From the NCBI GenBank assembly GCA_900549495.1, contig UROL01000052.1, positions 1 through 11,499 on the forward strand: a DNA stretch of 11,499 nucleotides, written 5' to 3'. Numbering within the stretch: the first letter of the stretch is position 1; each line of letters begins with the position of its first letter. Positions 1-6,335 of this stretch are shown here, in pieces. Under the pieces are notes generated by a model. That model saw only the letters and a list, made by a program, of their open reading frames with translations, ran no database searches and was not told where the DNA came from. Made by a program: the position numbers and the translations under genes. Source of the stretch: an uncultured Eubacteriales bacterium. GTDB taxonomy: Bacteria; Bacillota; Clostridia; Oscillospirales; Oscillospiraceae.

Positions 1-1
1 G

Positions 2-1060
2 TACGGAAGATTCCTCTTCGGCCCCAGGTTCCCCCAGCTGCCCCTGCCCATTGGCATCTCCTTCTATGTATTCCAGTCCATGAGCTATATCATCGATGTC
101 TACCGGCAGGATGCCCCGGTGCAGCGAAATCTGCTTACCTTCGGCACCTATGTGACCCTTTTCCCCCAGCTGATTGCCGGGCCCATTGTCCGCTATACGG
201 ATGTGGCCCAGATGCTGGAGCACCGGCAGGAGTCCGTCTCCCAGTTTGCCTCCGGCGTGTCCCGGTTCCTGGTGGGGCTGTCCAAGAAGGTGCTGCTGGC
301 CAATCCCATGGGCAGCCTGTGGGAGATTCTGCGGCAGTCCCAGGGCACACTGGCTGCCTGGGTGGGGCTGGCGGCCTATAGCCTGCAAATCTACTTCGAT
401 TTCTCCGGCTATTCGGATATGGCCATTGGCCTGGGGCGGATGCTTGGCTTCGAATTTTTGGAGAATTTCAATTATCCCTATATCAGCGCCAGTATCACGG
501 AATTCTGGCGGCGTTGGCATATCTCCTTGTCCACCTGGTTTAAGGAGTATGTATACATCCCCCTGGGGGGCAACCGCAAGGGGCTGGCCCGGCAGATTTT
601 CAATATCGCCGTGGTGTGGCTGCTCACCGGCCTGTGGCATGGGGCCAGCTGGAACTTTGTGCTCTGGGGCGGGTATTATGCCCTGCTGCTGATATTGGAA
701 AAGACGTTCCTGCTGAAACTGCTGAAAAAGTCCCCCCGCTGGGTGGGCCATGGATATGCCCTGCTGGCAGTGATGCTGGGGTGGGCCCTGTTTTACTTCG
801 AAAATCTTAGGGATTTGGGGGCGTTCCTCCTTCGCCTGGTGACACCGGCGACCTCTTCTCGTGTATCCGGGGTGCTGATAGGGTATCTGCCCACGCTTTT
901 GGTGGCGGCAGTGGCCTCCACTCCGCTGCTGAAAAAGCTGCCCCGGCGCATTCGGGAGATGGCCCCTTTGCGTATGGCCCTCCAGGGGGCGCTGCTGCTG
1001 CTCTGCGTGGCGGCCCTGGTGAGCCAGAGCTACAATCCCTTTATCTATTTCCGGTTCTGA
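2..1060 (+). CDS. MBOAT family membrane O-acyltransferase, AlgI/DltB-like (5' end cut off)
   Basis: Probable polytopic membrane protein that passes acyl (usually acetyl) groups across the membrane for O-acylation of an exported polysaccharide. The reading frame is open to the left edge, so the first ATG (80) is internal: the codons before it encode the family motif LPIGISFYVFQSMSYIIDVY, which spans that ATG. About 352 residues are visible; AlgI-type proteins usually have 450-500, so roughly 100-150 are missing. Visible MBOAT hallmarks are FWRRWHISLSTWFKEYVYIP with its first conserved His at bases 518-520, the PLGGNR turn after it, and LTGLWHGASWNF with the presumed catalytic His at 638-640. 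Several hydrophobic segments follow towards the C-terminus. The next gene, 13 bases downstream, encodes a DHHW protein, the usual periplasmic or extracytoplasmic partner. The substrate cannot be told from sequence. DltB is less likely because no dlt genes are adjacent. Confidence 0.93.
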   Translation, partial: YGRFLFGPRFPQLPLPIGISFYVFQSMSYIIDVYRQDAPVQRNLLTFGTYVTLFPQLIAGPIVRYTDVAQMLEHRQESVSQFASGVSRFLVGLSKKVLLANPMGSLWEILRQSQGTLAAWVGLAAYSLQIYFDFSGYSDMAIGLGRMLGFEFLENFNYPYISASITEFWRRWHISLSTWFKEYVYIPLGGNRKGLARQIFNIAVVWLLTGLWHGASWNFVLWGGYYALLLILEKTFLLKLLKKSPRWVGHGYALLAVMLGWALFYFENLRDLGAFLLRLVTPATSSRVSGVLIGYLPTLLVAAVASTPLLKKLPRRIREMAPLRMALQGALLLLCVAALVSQSYNPFIYFRF

Positions 1061-1073
1061 GGAGGGGGCACAG

Positions 1074-2162
1074 ATGAAAGCAAAAAGAAGCGAAGGGCTG
1101 ACGGTGGCCCTGTTCTGCACCTTCCTGGGGGCAGTGGCTCTGGGCTATCTGCTGCTGCCCAAGGCGACGTTCTCCCCGCTGGAAAAGCGAAATCTGGCCG
1201 ACCTTCCGGAGGCCAGCTGGAGTACCCTCCGCTCCGGAGAATGGGGCCAGGGGGTGGAAACCTATATGGCGGACCATATGCCCGGGCGGAATTTCTTCGT
1301 GGGGCTGAATGCCTACTTTGAATATTACACCGGCCGCCAGGCGGCAAAGGATATCTGGGTGGTAGAAGACCGCCTGGTGGAGGCCCCGGTGCAGACGGAC
1401 GAGGGGGCCATCCGGCGAAATATGGAGGCGGTGAATCGCTTTGCCCAGACCCTGGGGCAGGATATCACCCTGACCATTGTCCCCACCGCCGGTTGGAGCA
1501 CAGGCAAAAGCGGCTACCCGGATGCCTCCACGATTCCCTCCATTTACGCCCAGGCGGGGGAGAGCCTTATCCCTTTGGATATAACGGACATTTTTCGGGG
1601 AAGACCGGAGCTTTTCTACCGCACAGACCACCACTGGAACAGCGCCGGTGCCTATCAGGCCTATGCTGCCTGCATGGCCCACTGGGGTCGGCAGGTGCTT
1701 CCAAAGACGTATTTCCAGGTGACGCAGGTGGAGAATTTCCGGGGCTCCACCTATTCCCGCAGCGGCCTGTGGCTTACCCCCGGGGAGACTATGGAGCTGT
1801 GGCAGGGGAGTGACGGCCTGTGCGTTACCAATGGGGAAACCCAACAGCCCCACGATGGGGTGCTCTACCGGGAACGGCTGGAGGAGACGGACAAATACAC
1901 CGTCTTCCTGGACGGCAACCACTCCCTGGTACGCATCCAGAATCCAGAGGGGCAGGGCAGGCTGCTGGTCATTCGGGACTCCTTTTCCAACAGCCTGGGC
2001 TGCTTCCTGGCGGAATCCTATGCCGAGGTGGTGCTGGTGGATCTGCGCTATTACCGGCAGCCGGTGACCCAGTTGGCGGCCCAGGAGCCCTTCGACGATA
2101 TCCTAATCTGCTACAGCCTGGGCAATTTCCTGTCGGACACCAATCTGGTGTTCCTCCGATAA
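1074..2162 (+). CDS. DHHW family protein, AlgX/AlgJ-like SGNH acetyltransferase partner
   Basis: Complete 362-residue protein. It has one N-terminal hydrophobic segment (about residues 9-28) that should act as a signal anchor, leaving the rest outside the membrane. The name-giving motif TDHHWN has Asp185, His186, His187 and Trp188. A later block, RDSFSN, carries Ser303. In the related AlgX and AlgJ proteins an Asp-x-His pair followed by a distal Ser forms the catalytic triad of a permuted SGNH-type domain, so D185, H187 and S303 are the likely equivalents (inference). The start is ATG 1074, preceded by a strong GAGGAGGGGG site at about 1059-1067. Only 13 bases separate it from the MBOAT gene, which argues for one transcript and one function: MBOAT delivers the acetyl group and this protein transfers it to a glycan. 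The polymer is unknown. Length is ordinary for the family and I see no damage. Confidence 0.88.
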   Translation: MKAKRSEGLTVALFCTFLGAVALGYLLLPKATFSPLEKRNLADLPEASWSTLRSGEWGQGVETYMADHMPGRNFFVGLNAYFEYYTGRQAAKDIWVVEDRLVEAPVQTDEGAIRRNMEAVNRFAQTLGQDITLTIVPTAGWSTGKSGYPDASTIPSIYAQAGESLIPLDITDIFRGRPELFYRTDHHWNSAGAYQAYAACMAHWGRQVLPKTYFQVTQVENFRGSTYSRSGLWLTPGETMELWQGSDGLCVTNGETQQPHDGVLYRERLEETDKYTVFLDGNHSLVRIQNPEGQGRLLVIRDSFSNSLGCFLAESYAEVVLVDLRYYRQPVTQLAAQEPFDDILICYSLGNFLSDTNLVFLR

Positions 2163-2196
2163 GCGCATTTCCCTTGCCCCATTCTGAACATTGTCA

Positions 2197-2234
2197 AAAC
2201 CCCCACGGTGCCGTTCACAGCACCGTGGGGGTTT
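2197..2234. terminator. Bidirectional intrinsic terminator between convergent genes
   Basis: Perfect 15-bp inverted repeat: left arm AAACCCCCACGGTGC (2197-2211), 8-base loop (2212-2219), right arm GCACCGTGGGGGTTT (2220-2234). It lies 34 bases after the DHHW stop and 12 bases beyond the glnS stop read from the other strand. The GC-rich core is flanked by A's on the left and T's on the right, so either transcript ends its hairpin in a short U run (four on the minus strand, three on the plus strand). The U runs are short, so efficiency is uncertain, but position and perfect pairing make a shared terminator the best reading. Confidence 0.8.
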
Positions 2235-2246
2235 GTGGATAGGGGG

Positions 2247-3926
2247 TTATTTTCCGGGCTTGAAGCTGTCCTTCAGGCTGACGGAGCGGTTGAACACCAG
2301 GTGCTCCGGGGTGCAGTCTCTGCTGTCGGGGCAGAAATAGCCCAGGCGCATGAACTGATAGGAGGTGGGGGCTTTGGCATCCCCCAGAGAGGCCTCTACC
2401 TTGCAGCCTGTCAGCACCTCCAGAGAGTCGGGATTCAGGCAGGCGATAAAGTCCTTGCCGGCGGCATCGGGGTCGGGATCGTTGAAGAGGTTGCTGTACT
2501 GCCGCACCTCGGCATCGTGGCAGCTGTTGGCATCCACCCAGTGAATGGTAGCGCCCTTAATCTTGCGCCCGTCGGCGGGGTCGCCGCCCTTGCTCTCGGG
2601 GTCATAGGTGGCCAGCACCTGGGTAACATTGCCGTCCTCGTCGGTGACGCAGCCGGTGCATTTGATGACGTAAGCACCCTTCAGGCGGCACTCGGGGCCG
2701 TCGGGGTACAGCCGCTTGTACTTGGGGATGGGTTGGGCCATAAAGTCGTCGGCCTCAATCCACAGATTGCGGGAGAAGGTGATGGTGCGCTTGCCGTCGG
2801 CGGGGTTGTTGGGGTTGTTTTCAATCTCAAAGGATTCGCTCTTTCCTTCGGGATAGTTGGTGATGGTCAGCTTCACCGGCTTCAGGACAGCCATGACCCG
2901 CCGGGCCGTGGCATCCAAATCCTTACGCAGGCAGGATTCCAGGAAGGCATACTCAATGGTGTTGGGGGACTTGGCAACGCCCACGCTTTCGCAGAAATTG
3001 CGGATGGAGGCGGGGGTATAGCCCCGGCGGCGCAGACCGCACAGGGTGGGCATCCGGGGGTCGTCCCAGCCGGACACATAGCCCCCCTCAATCAGGGCAC
3101 GGAGCTTGCGCTTAGAAAGCACGGTGTGGTCAATGCCCAGCCGGGCGAACTCAATCTGCCGGGGATGGCTGGGGACGGACACATTCTCCACCACCCAGTT
3201 GTACAGGGGACGGTGGTTTTCAAATTCCAGGGAGCACAGGGAGTGGGTGATGCCCTCCAAAGCGTCCTGAATGGGGTGGGCAAAGTCGTACATAGGGTAG
3301 ATGCACCACTTGTCCCCTTGGCGGTGATGGTGCATATGGCGGATGCGGTAGATAACCGGGTCACGCATATTGAAGTTGCCGGAGGCCAGGTCAATCTTGG
3401 CCCGCAGGGTGTATTTGTTGTCTTCAAACTCACCGGCACGCATCCGGGCGAACAAATCCAGACTTTCCTCCATGGGACGGTCCCGGTAGGGGGAGACGGC
3501 GGGGGTGGTCAGGTCGCCCCGGTATTCCTTGAACTGCTCCGGGGTCAGCTCGCAGACGTAGGCCAGGCCCTTTTTAATCAGCTCGACGGCGTATTCGTAG
3601 TCCTTTTCAAAATAGTCGGAGCCAAAATAGAACCGGTCTCCCCAGTCGAAGCCCAGCCAGTGGATGTCGTCCTGGATGGCCTGGACGTACTCCACATCCT
3701 CTTTGGTGGGGTTGGTGTCGTCCATACGCAGATTGCACAGGCCGCCGTATTTTTCGGCGGTGCCGAAGTCGATAATCAGCGCCTTGCAGTGGCCAATGTG
3801 CAGATAGCCGTTGGGCTCCGGCGGGAACCGGGTGTGTACGGTTTTTCCGGCAAAGCGGCCGCCTTCGGCAATGTCCTCGTCGATAAAGGCGTGGATAAAG
3901 TTCTTGCTTTCGGTGATTTCAGCCAT
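2247..3926 (-). CDS. glnS: Glutaminyl-tRNA synthetase
   Basis: Cytoplasmic class I aminoacyl-tRNA synthetase that charges tRNA-Gln with glutamine using ATP. The 559-residue product is close to E. coli GlnRS (about 554). The N-terminal Rossmann fold shows PPEPNGYLHIGHCKA with the HIGH signature at residues 43-46. The KMSKS equivalent is VLSKRKL at about 269-275, the form typical of GlnRS rather than GluRS. The C-terminal half matches the anticodon-binding beta-barrels (for example GAYVIKCTGCV and GATIHWVDANSC), and the protein ends FNRSVSLKDSFKPGK as is usual for the family. There is no YqeY extension. The ATG at 3926-3924 is preceded by GAGAGGATG. The gene stands alone, convergent with the DHHW gene and divergent from pyrH. 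Many Firmicutes lack this enzyme and make Gln-tRNA through GatCAB; whether this organism also has GatCAB cannot be seen here. Confidence 0.97.
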   Translation of the reverse strand: MAEITESKNFIHAFIDEDIAEGGRFAGKTVHTRFPPEPNGYLHIGHCKALIIDFGTAEKYGGLCNLRMDDTNPTKEDVEYVQAIQDDIHWLGFDWGDRFYFGSDYFEKDYEYAVELIKKGLAYVCELTPEQFKEYRGDLTTPAVSPYRDRPMEESLDLFARMRAGEFEDNKYTLRAKIDLASGNFNMRDPVIYRIRHMHHHRQGDKWCIYPMYDFAHPIQDALEGITHSLCSLEFENHRPLYNWVVENVSVPSHPRQIEFARLGIDHTVLSKRKLRALIEGGYVSGWDDPRMPTLCGLRRRGYTPASIRNFCESVGVAKSPNTIEYAFLESCLRKDLDATARRVMAVLKPVKLTITNYPEGKSESFEIENNPNNPADGKRTITFSRNLWIEADDFMAQPIPKYKRLYPDGPECRLKGAYVIKCTGCVTDEDGNVTQVLATYDPESKGGDPADGRKIKGATIHWVDANSCHDAEVRQYSNLFNDPDPDAAGKDFIACLNPDSLEVLTGCKVEASLGDAKAPTSYQFMRLGYFCPDSRDCTPEHLVFNRSVSLKDSFKPGK

Positions 3927-3949
3927 ATCAAAACATCCTCTCTTTTGAT
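3927..3949 (-). promoter_or_regulatory. glnS ribosome-binding site in a predicted hairpin loop
   Basis: Read on the glnS strand, the 23 bases just before the start codon are ATCAAAA, then GAGAGGATG, then TTTTGAT. The outer 7-base arms are perfectly complementary and the Shine-Dalgarno GAGAGG lies in the 9-base loop. Six of the seven pairs are A-U, so the stem is weak. It could present the site to the ribosome or respond to temperature or binding, or it could be chance. Pairing is seen directly; function is inference. Confidence 0.45.
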
Positions 3950-3968
3950 GAATACCATCGCTTTATTT

Positions 3969-3987
3969 GTATAATGAAACATTATAC
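3969..3987. promoter_or_regulatory. Perfect palindrome over the glnS -10 region, possible operator
   Basis: GTATAATG (3969-3976), spacer AAA, CATTATAC (3980-3987): 8-base arms with perfect dyad symmetry. The right arm contains the glnS -10 box and the left arm sits at the expected start of transcription. The left arm also creates a TATAAT on the plus strand (3970-3975), with a weak possible -35 TTGATG at 3945-3950 (19-base spacing). It may be a repressor site or back-to-back -10 elements. No regulator can be named. Confidence 0.4.
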
Positions 3988-4009
3988 CCCATCTGTTCCG
4001 GGTTTGCAA
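3981..4009 (-). promoter_or_regulatory. glnS promoter, sigma-A type
   Basis: On the minus strand a -35 box TTGCAA (4004-4009) and a perfect -10 box TATAAT (3981-3986) are separated by exactly 17 bases. Transcription would start near 3974, giving a leader of about 48 bases. That is far too short for a tRNA-sensing T-box, so none is present. The -10 box is one arm of a palindrome listed separately. Confidence 0.85.
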
Positions 4010-4090
4010 TAAATAATAACGCCAGTTTCAACCTTTTCTCCCGGGATGCCTGTGTGAAATGTAAACAAAATAAAAAATCGTAATTTGTGG

Positions 4091-4119
4091 TTGTCCATTG
4101 CCTGGTTTTATGTTAAAAT
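4091..4119 (+). promoter_or_regulatory. Promoter of the pyrH-polC operon, extended -10
   Basis: TTGTCC (4091-4096), a 17-base spacer, then TAAAAT (4114-4119) preceded by TGT (4111-4113), which makes an extended -10 element. Transcription would start near 4126, about 48 bases before the pyrH start codon. This is the best plus-strand promoter in the gap and the likely driver of the whole downstream operon. Confidence 0.7.
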
Positions 4120-4132
4120 ACAGTCGATGTAA

Positions 4133-4148
4133 TCTGCACAGGTGCAGA
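4133..4148. promoter_or_regulatory. 16-bp palindrome in the predicted pyrH leader
   Basis: TCTGCAC, AG, GTGCAGA: 7-base arms with perfect symmetry around a 2-base centre. It lies about 7 to 22 bases after the predicted start of transcription and ends 25 bases before the pyrH start codon. As DNA it looks like a dimeric repressor operator. As RNA it could form a short stem with a 4-base loop. Which, if either, is used is not known. Confidence 0.4.
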
Positions 4149-4173
4149 GAGCTGGAAAAAGGAGTGAGAGAAT

Positions 4174-4893
4174 TTGGCAGAAGTCAAATACAAGCGCATT
4201 TTGCTGAAGGTAAGTGGAGAAGCCCTGGCCGGTGAGGCCCATAGAGGGCTGGATTTTAACGTCATCAATTCCGTGTGCGACGTAATCCGGCAGTGCCGGG
4301 AGAAGGGTGTCCAGATTGGTCTGGTCATTGGCGGCGGCAATTTCTGGCGGGGCGTGAAGGACGGGGCCGATAAGATGCAGCGCTCCCACGGGGATGCCAT
4401 GGGTATGCTGGCAACGGTGATGAACTCCATCGCCGTGGCAGATGCCCTGGAAAAGCATGGGGTGGATGCCCGGGTGCTGACCGCTGTGGAGATGAATAAA
4501 TTCGCCGAGTACTTTACCCGGGACACCGCCGACCGCTACCTGAACGAGGGCAAGGTGGTTATCTTCGCCGCCGGTACCGGCAACCCCTATTTCTCCACAG
4601 ACACCGGCGCAGTGCTGCGGGGTGTGGAGATTGAGGCCGATGCCATCCTGATGGCCAAGAATGTGGACGGCATCTATTCCGCTGACCCCAACAAGGACCC
4701 CGCCGCCGTGAAGTTCGACGAGCTGACCTACGACGAGGTGCTGGCCCGGCATTTGCAGGCCACGGATACCACCGCCATGACCCTGGCCATGGACAACCAC
4801 ATGACCCTGGTCTGCTTCGCCCTGAAGGATCCCCAGAATATCCTCCGCGTGGTGTGCGGAGAAAAAATCGGAACAATTGTCAAGGAGGATTAA
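4174..4893 (+). CDS. pyrH: Uridylate (UMP) kinase
   Basis: Cytoplasmic enzyme of pyrimidine nucleotide synthesis that phosphorylates UMP to UDP with ATP; bacterial PyrH is a hexamer of the amino-acid-kinase fold and is normally controlled by UTP and GTP. The 239-residue length is standard. Visible motifs are LLKVSGEAL (Lys12, Ser14, Gly15, Glu16), the nucleotide loop LVIGGGNFWRG (Gly53-Asn56), and AKNVDGIYSADP with Asp165. The start is TTG at 4174-4176, supported by AAAAAGGAG (4156-4164) nine bases upstream and by the N-terminus AEVKYKRILLK lining up with the family; no in-frame ATG fits. It is the first gene of the operon. Unlike many bacteria, rpsB and tsf do not sit directly upstream; glnS does, pointing away. 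Its last codons contain the frr ribosome-binding site. Confidence 0.97.
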   Translation: MAEVKYKRILLKVSGEALAGEAHRGLDFNVINSVCDVIRQCREKGVQIGLVIGGGNFWRGVKDGADKMQRSHGDAMGMLATVMNSIAVADALEKHGVDARVLTAVEMNKFAEYFTRDTADRYLNEGKVVIFAAGTGNPYFSTDTGAVLRGVEIEADAILMAKNVDGIYSADPNKDPAAVKFDELTYDEVLARHLQATDTTAMTLAMDNHMTLVCFALKDPQNILRVVCGEKIGTIVKED

Positions 4894-4896
4894 GAA

Positions 4897-5451
4897 ATGA
4901 GCGTTGATTTCAAGGAATATTCCAGAAGAATGGAAAAGACCCTGGAGCATCTGAGCGAGGACTTCGGTGCCGTCCGGGCGGGCCGGGCCAATCCCCAGGT
5001 TCTGGACAGAATCACGGTGGAATATTATGGAAGCGAGACGCCGCTGAACGGAGTGGCCACCATTTCCTCTCCCGATGCCCGCACCCTGATTGTCCAGCCC
5101 TGGGATGCCAAGCTCCTGAAGGATATCCAGAAGGCCATCCAGGTCTCCGACCTGGGCATCAACCCCCAGAATGACGGCCGGGTGATTCGTCTGGTCTTCC
5201 CCCAGCTGACGGAGGAGCGCCGTAAGGATTTGACCAAGCAGGTCAAGAAGTACGCCGAAGAGGCCAAGGTGGCCCTGCGTAACATCCGCCGGGATGGTAT
5301 GGACTATGTGAAGAAGCTGAAAAAGAACAGCGAAATCACCGAGGATGACCAGAAGAAGGCCGAAAAGGATTTGCAGGATCTTCTGGATAAGTATATCAAG
5401 AATGTGGATGCCGCCCTTGCCACCAAGGAAAAGGAACTGATGGCCATCTAA
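4897..5451 (+). CDS. frr: Ribosome recycling factor
   Basis: Cytoplasmic factor that, with EF-G, splits the post-termination ribosome complex. The 184-residue length matches the usual 185. The N-terminal helix carries RAGRANP at residues 27-33, a family hallmark. The middle beta domain includes TPLNGVATI and PWDAKLLKDI. The C-terminal helices include LRNIRRDGMD with Arg128, Arg131 and Arg132, the basic face that contacts 23S rRNA. The ATG at 4897 lies 3 bases after the pyrH stop, and its AAGGAGG site (4882-4888) lies inside the end of pyrH, so translation of the two is probably coupled. The pyrH-frr pairing is widely conserved. Confidence 0.98.
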   Translation: MSVDFKEYSRRMEKTLEHLSEDFGAVRAGRANPQVLDRITVEYYGSETPLNGVATISSPDARTLIVQPWDAKLLKDIQKAIQVSDLGINPQNDGRVIRLVFPQLTEERRKDLTKQVKKYAEEAKVALRNIRRDGMDYVKKLKKNSEITEDDQKKAEKDLQDLLDKYIKNVDAALATKEKELMAI

Positions 5452-5464
5452 AGCCTGTCTATCA

Positions 5465-5486
5465 CCCCCGGCAGCAATGCCGGGGG
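5465..5486 (+). other. GC-rich hairpin with GCAA tetraloop after frr
   Basis: CCCCCGGCA (5465-5473), loop GCAA (5474-5477), TGCCGGGGG (5478-5486): a perfect 9-bp stem closed by a GNRA-type tetraloop, 13 bases after the frr stop. No T run follows (ATGAAAAGTTG), so it is not a standard intrinsic terminator. It more likely protects the pyrH-frr message or marks a processing point. Partial or factor-assisted termination cannot be excluded. Confidence 0.6.
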
Positions 5487-5511
5487 ATGAAAAGTTGAAA
5501 AGAGGAAATTG

Positions 5512-5583
5512 ATGCAGTTGCCTGCTTTCAGCTTTTTACCCAAAGCAGCCGGAGATGGCGATGCCCTGTCCGGCTTCCTATAA
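5512..5583 (+). CDS. Possible 23-codon leader ORF upstream of uppS
   Basis: A short frame starts at ATG 5512 and ends at TAA 5581-5583, encoding MQLPAFSFLPKA followed by GDGDALSGFL with one Gly-Ala-like junction between (23 residues in all). It has its own AGAGGA (5501-5506) five bases before the ATG. It ends 19 bases before the likely uppS start, in a different frame, so translation could be coupled to uppS. I do not recognise the peptide. A frame this short with a plausible ribosome-binding site can occur by chance, so this is a candidate only. Confidence 0.22.
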   Translation: MQLPAFSFLPKAAGDGDALSGFL

Positions 5584-5602
5584 AAAGAAAGAGGTGCGTC
5601 CC

Positions 5603-6334
5603 GTGGCGCTTTCAAATCAACAGACCGATAGCTCCAAGCTATCCCCGCCCCGGCACATTGCCATTATTATGGACGGCAATGGCCGCTGGGCCAAGAAGCG
5701 GGGCTTGCCCCGAACCGCCGGCCATGCCGCCGGGGCAGAGGCCTTCCGCCGGATTGCCAACTATTGCCGCACCCTGGGGGTGTCGTATCTGACGGTATAC
5801 GCCTTCTCCACCGAGAACTGGAAACGCTCTGCCGACGAGGTCTCCGGCATTATGAGGCTGCTGCGCCGCTACCTGGAGGAGGCCCTGAAGGACATGGAGA
5901 AAAACCGGGTTTGCTTCCGGTTCTTCGGCGACCTGTCCCGGCTCAGCCCGGATTTGCAAAAGCTCTGCCAGCGGGCCCAGGCTCAGTCGGCGGACTATGA
6001 TGTGCAGGTGAACTTCTGCCTGAATTACGGTGGCCGGGATGAGATTATCCATGCGGTGAAGGGTTACTTAGCGGACGTATCGGCAGGAAAGGCCGACCCG
6101 GCCAATCTCAGCGAGGATGTGTTTTCCGGCTACCTCTATTCCGCCGGGATTCCGGACCCGGAGCTGATTATCCGCCCCTCCGGCGAGGAGCGCATCAGCA
6201 ATTTCCTGCTGTGGCAGTCCGCCTATTCGGAGTACGTCTTTATGGATGTGCTCTGGCCGGATTTTGCCCCGGAGGATTTGGACCGGGCCATTGAGGAATA
6301 TCACCGGCGCAACCGCCGGTTTGGAGGAACATAA
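5603..6334 (+). CDS. uppS: Undecaprenyl diphosphate synthase (cis-prenyltransferase)
   Basis: Condenses farnesyl diphosphate with successive IPP units to make undecaprenyl diphosphate, the lipid carrier for peptidoglycan and other wall polymers; it acts at the inner membrane face. Motifs: HIAIIMDGNGRWA with the catalytic Asp24 (numbered from the GTG start), YAFSTENWKR, NYGGRDEI, and the C-terminal signature IRPSGEERISNFLLWQSAYSE-type block with the IPP-binding arginines. The common form of that block is RTSGE; RPSGE here is a tolerated variant. I chose GTG 5603 because GAGGTG (5591-5596) lies 6 bases upstream and the resulting N-terminus (about 18 residues before HIAIIMD) has a normal length (243 residues). 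In-frame ATGs at 5555 and 5561 would add 16 or 14 residues; the latter has GGAG at 5551-5554, so it is a real alternative. Its stop is 1 base before cdsA. Confidence 0.95.
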   Translation: MALSNQQTDSSKLSPPRHIAIIMDGNGRWAKKRGLPRTAGHAAGAEAFRRIANYCRTLGVSYLTVYAFSTENWKRSADEVSGIMRLLRRYLEEALKDMEKNRVCFRFFGDLSRLSPDLQKLCQRAQAQSADYDVQVNFCLNYGGRDEIIHAVKGYLADVSAGKADPANLSEDVFSGYLYSAGIPDPELIIRPSGEERISNFLLWQSAYSEYVFMDVLWPDFAPEDLDRAIEEYHRRNRRFGGT

Positions 6335-6335
6335 C

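Noticed and set aside
2208..3974. A 588-codon plus-strand frame opposite glnS
   Set aside because: It starts inside the terminator hairpin and runs through the glnS promoter. Its product is a Gly/Val/Ala-rich low-complexity sequence typical of an antisense shadow.
3927..4173. T-box or other large riboswitch upstream of glnS or pyrH
   Set aside because: Both predicted leaders are under 50 bases, with no room for a specifier stem, antiterminator or aptamer.
4108..4950. A 280-codon minus-strand frame opposite pyrH
   Set aside because: It crosses the divergent promoter region and mirrors pyrH. The composition is that of a shadow and there is no ribosome-binding site or known motif.
6246..6335. 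Extra 30 codons in frame upstream of cdsA
   Set aside because: They lie within uppS, read as a non-membrane sequence unlike any CdsA N-terminus, and the strong GGAGG site supports ATG 6336.
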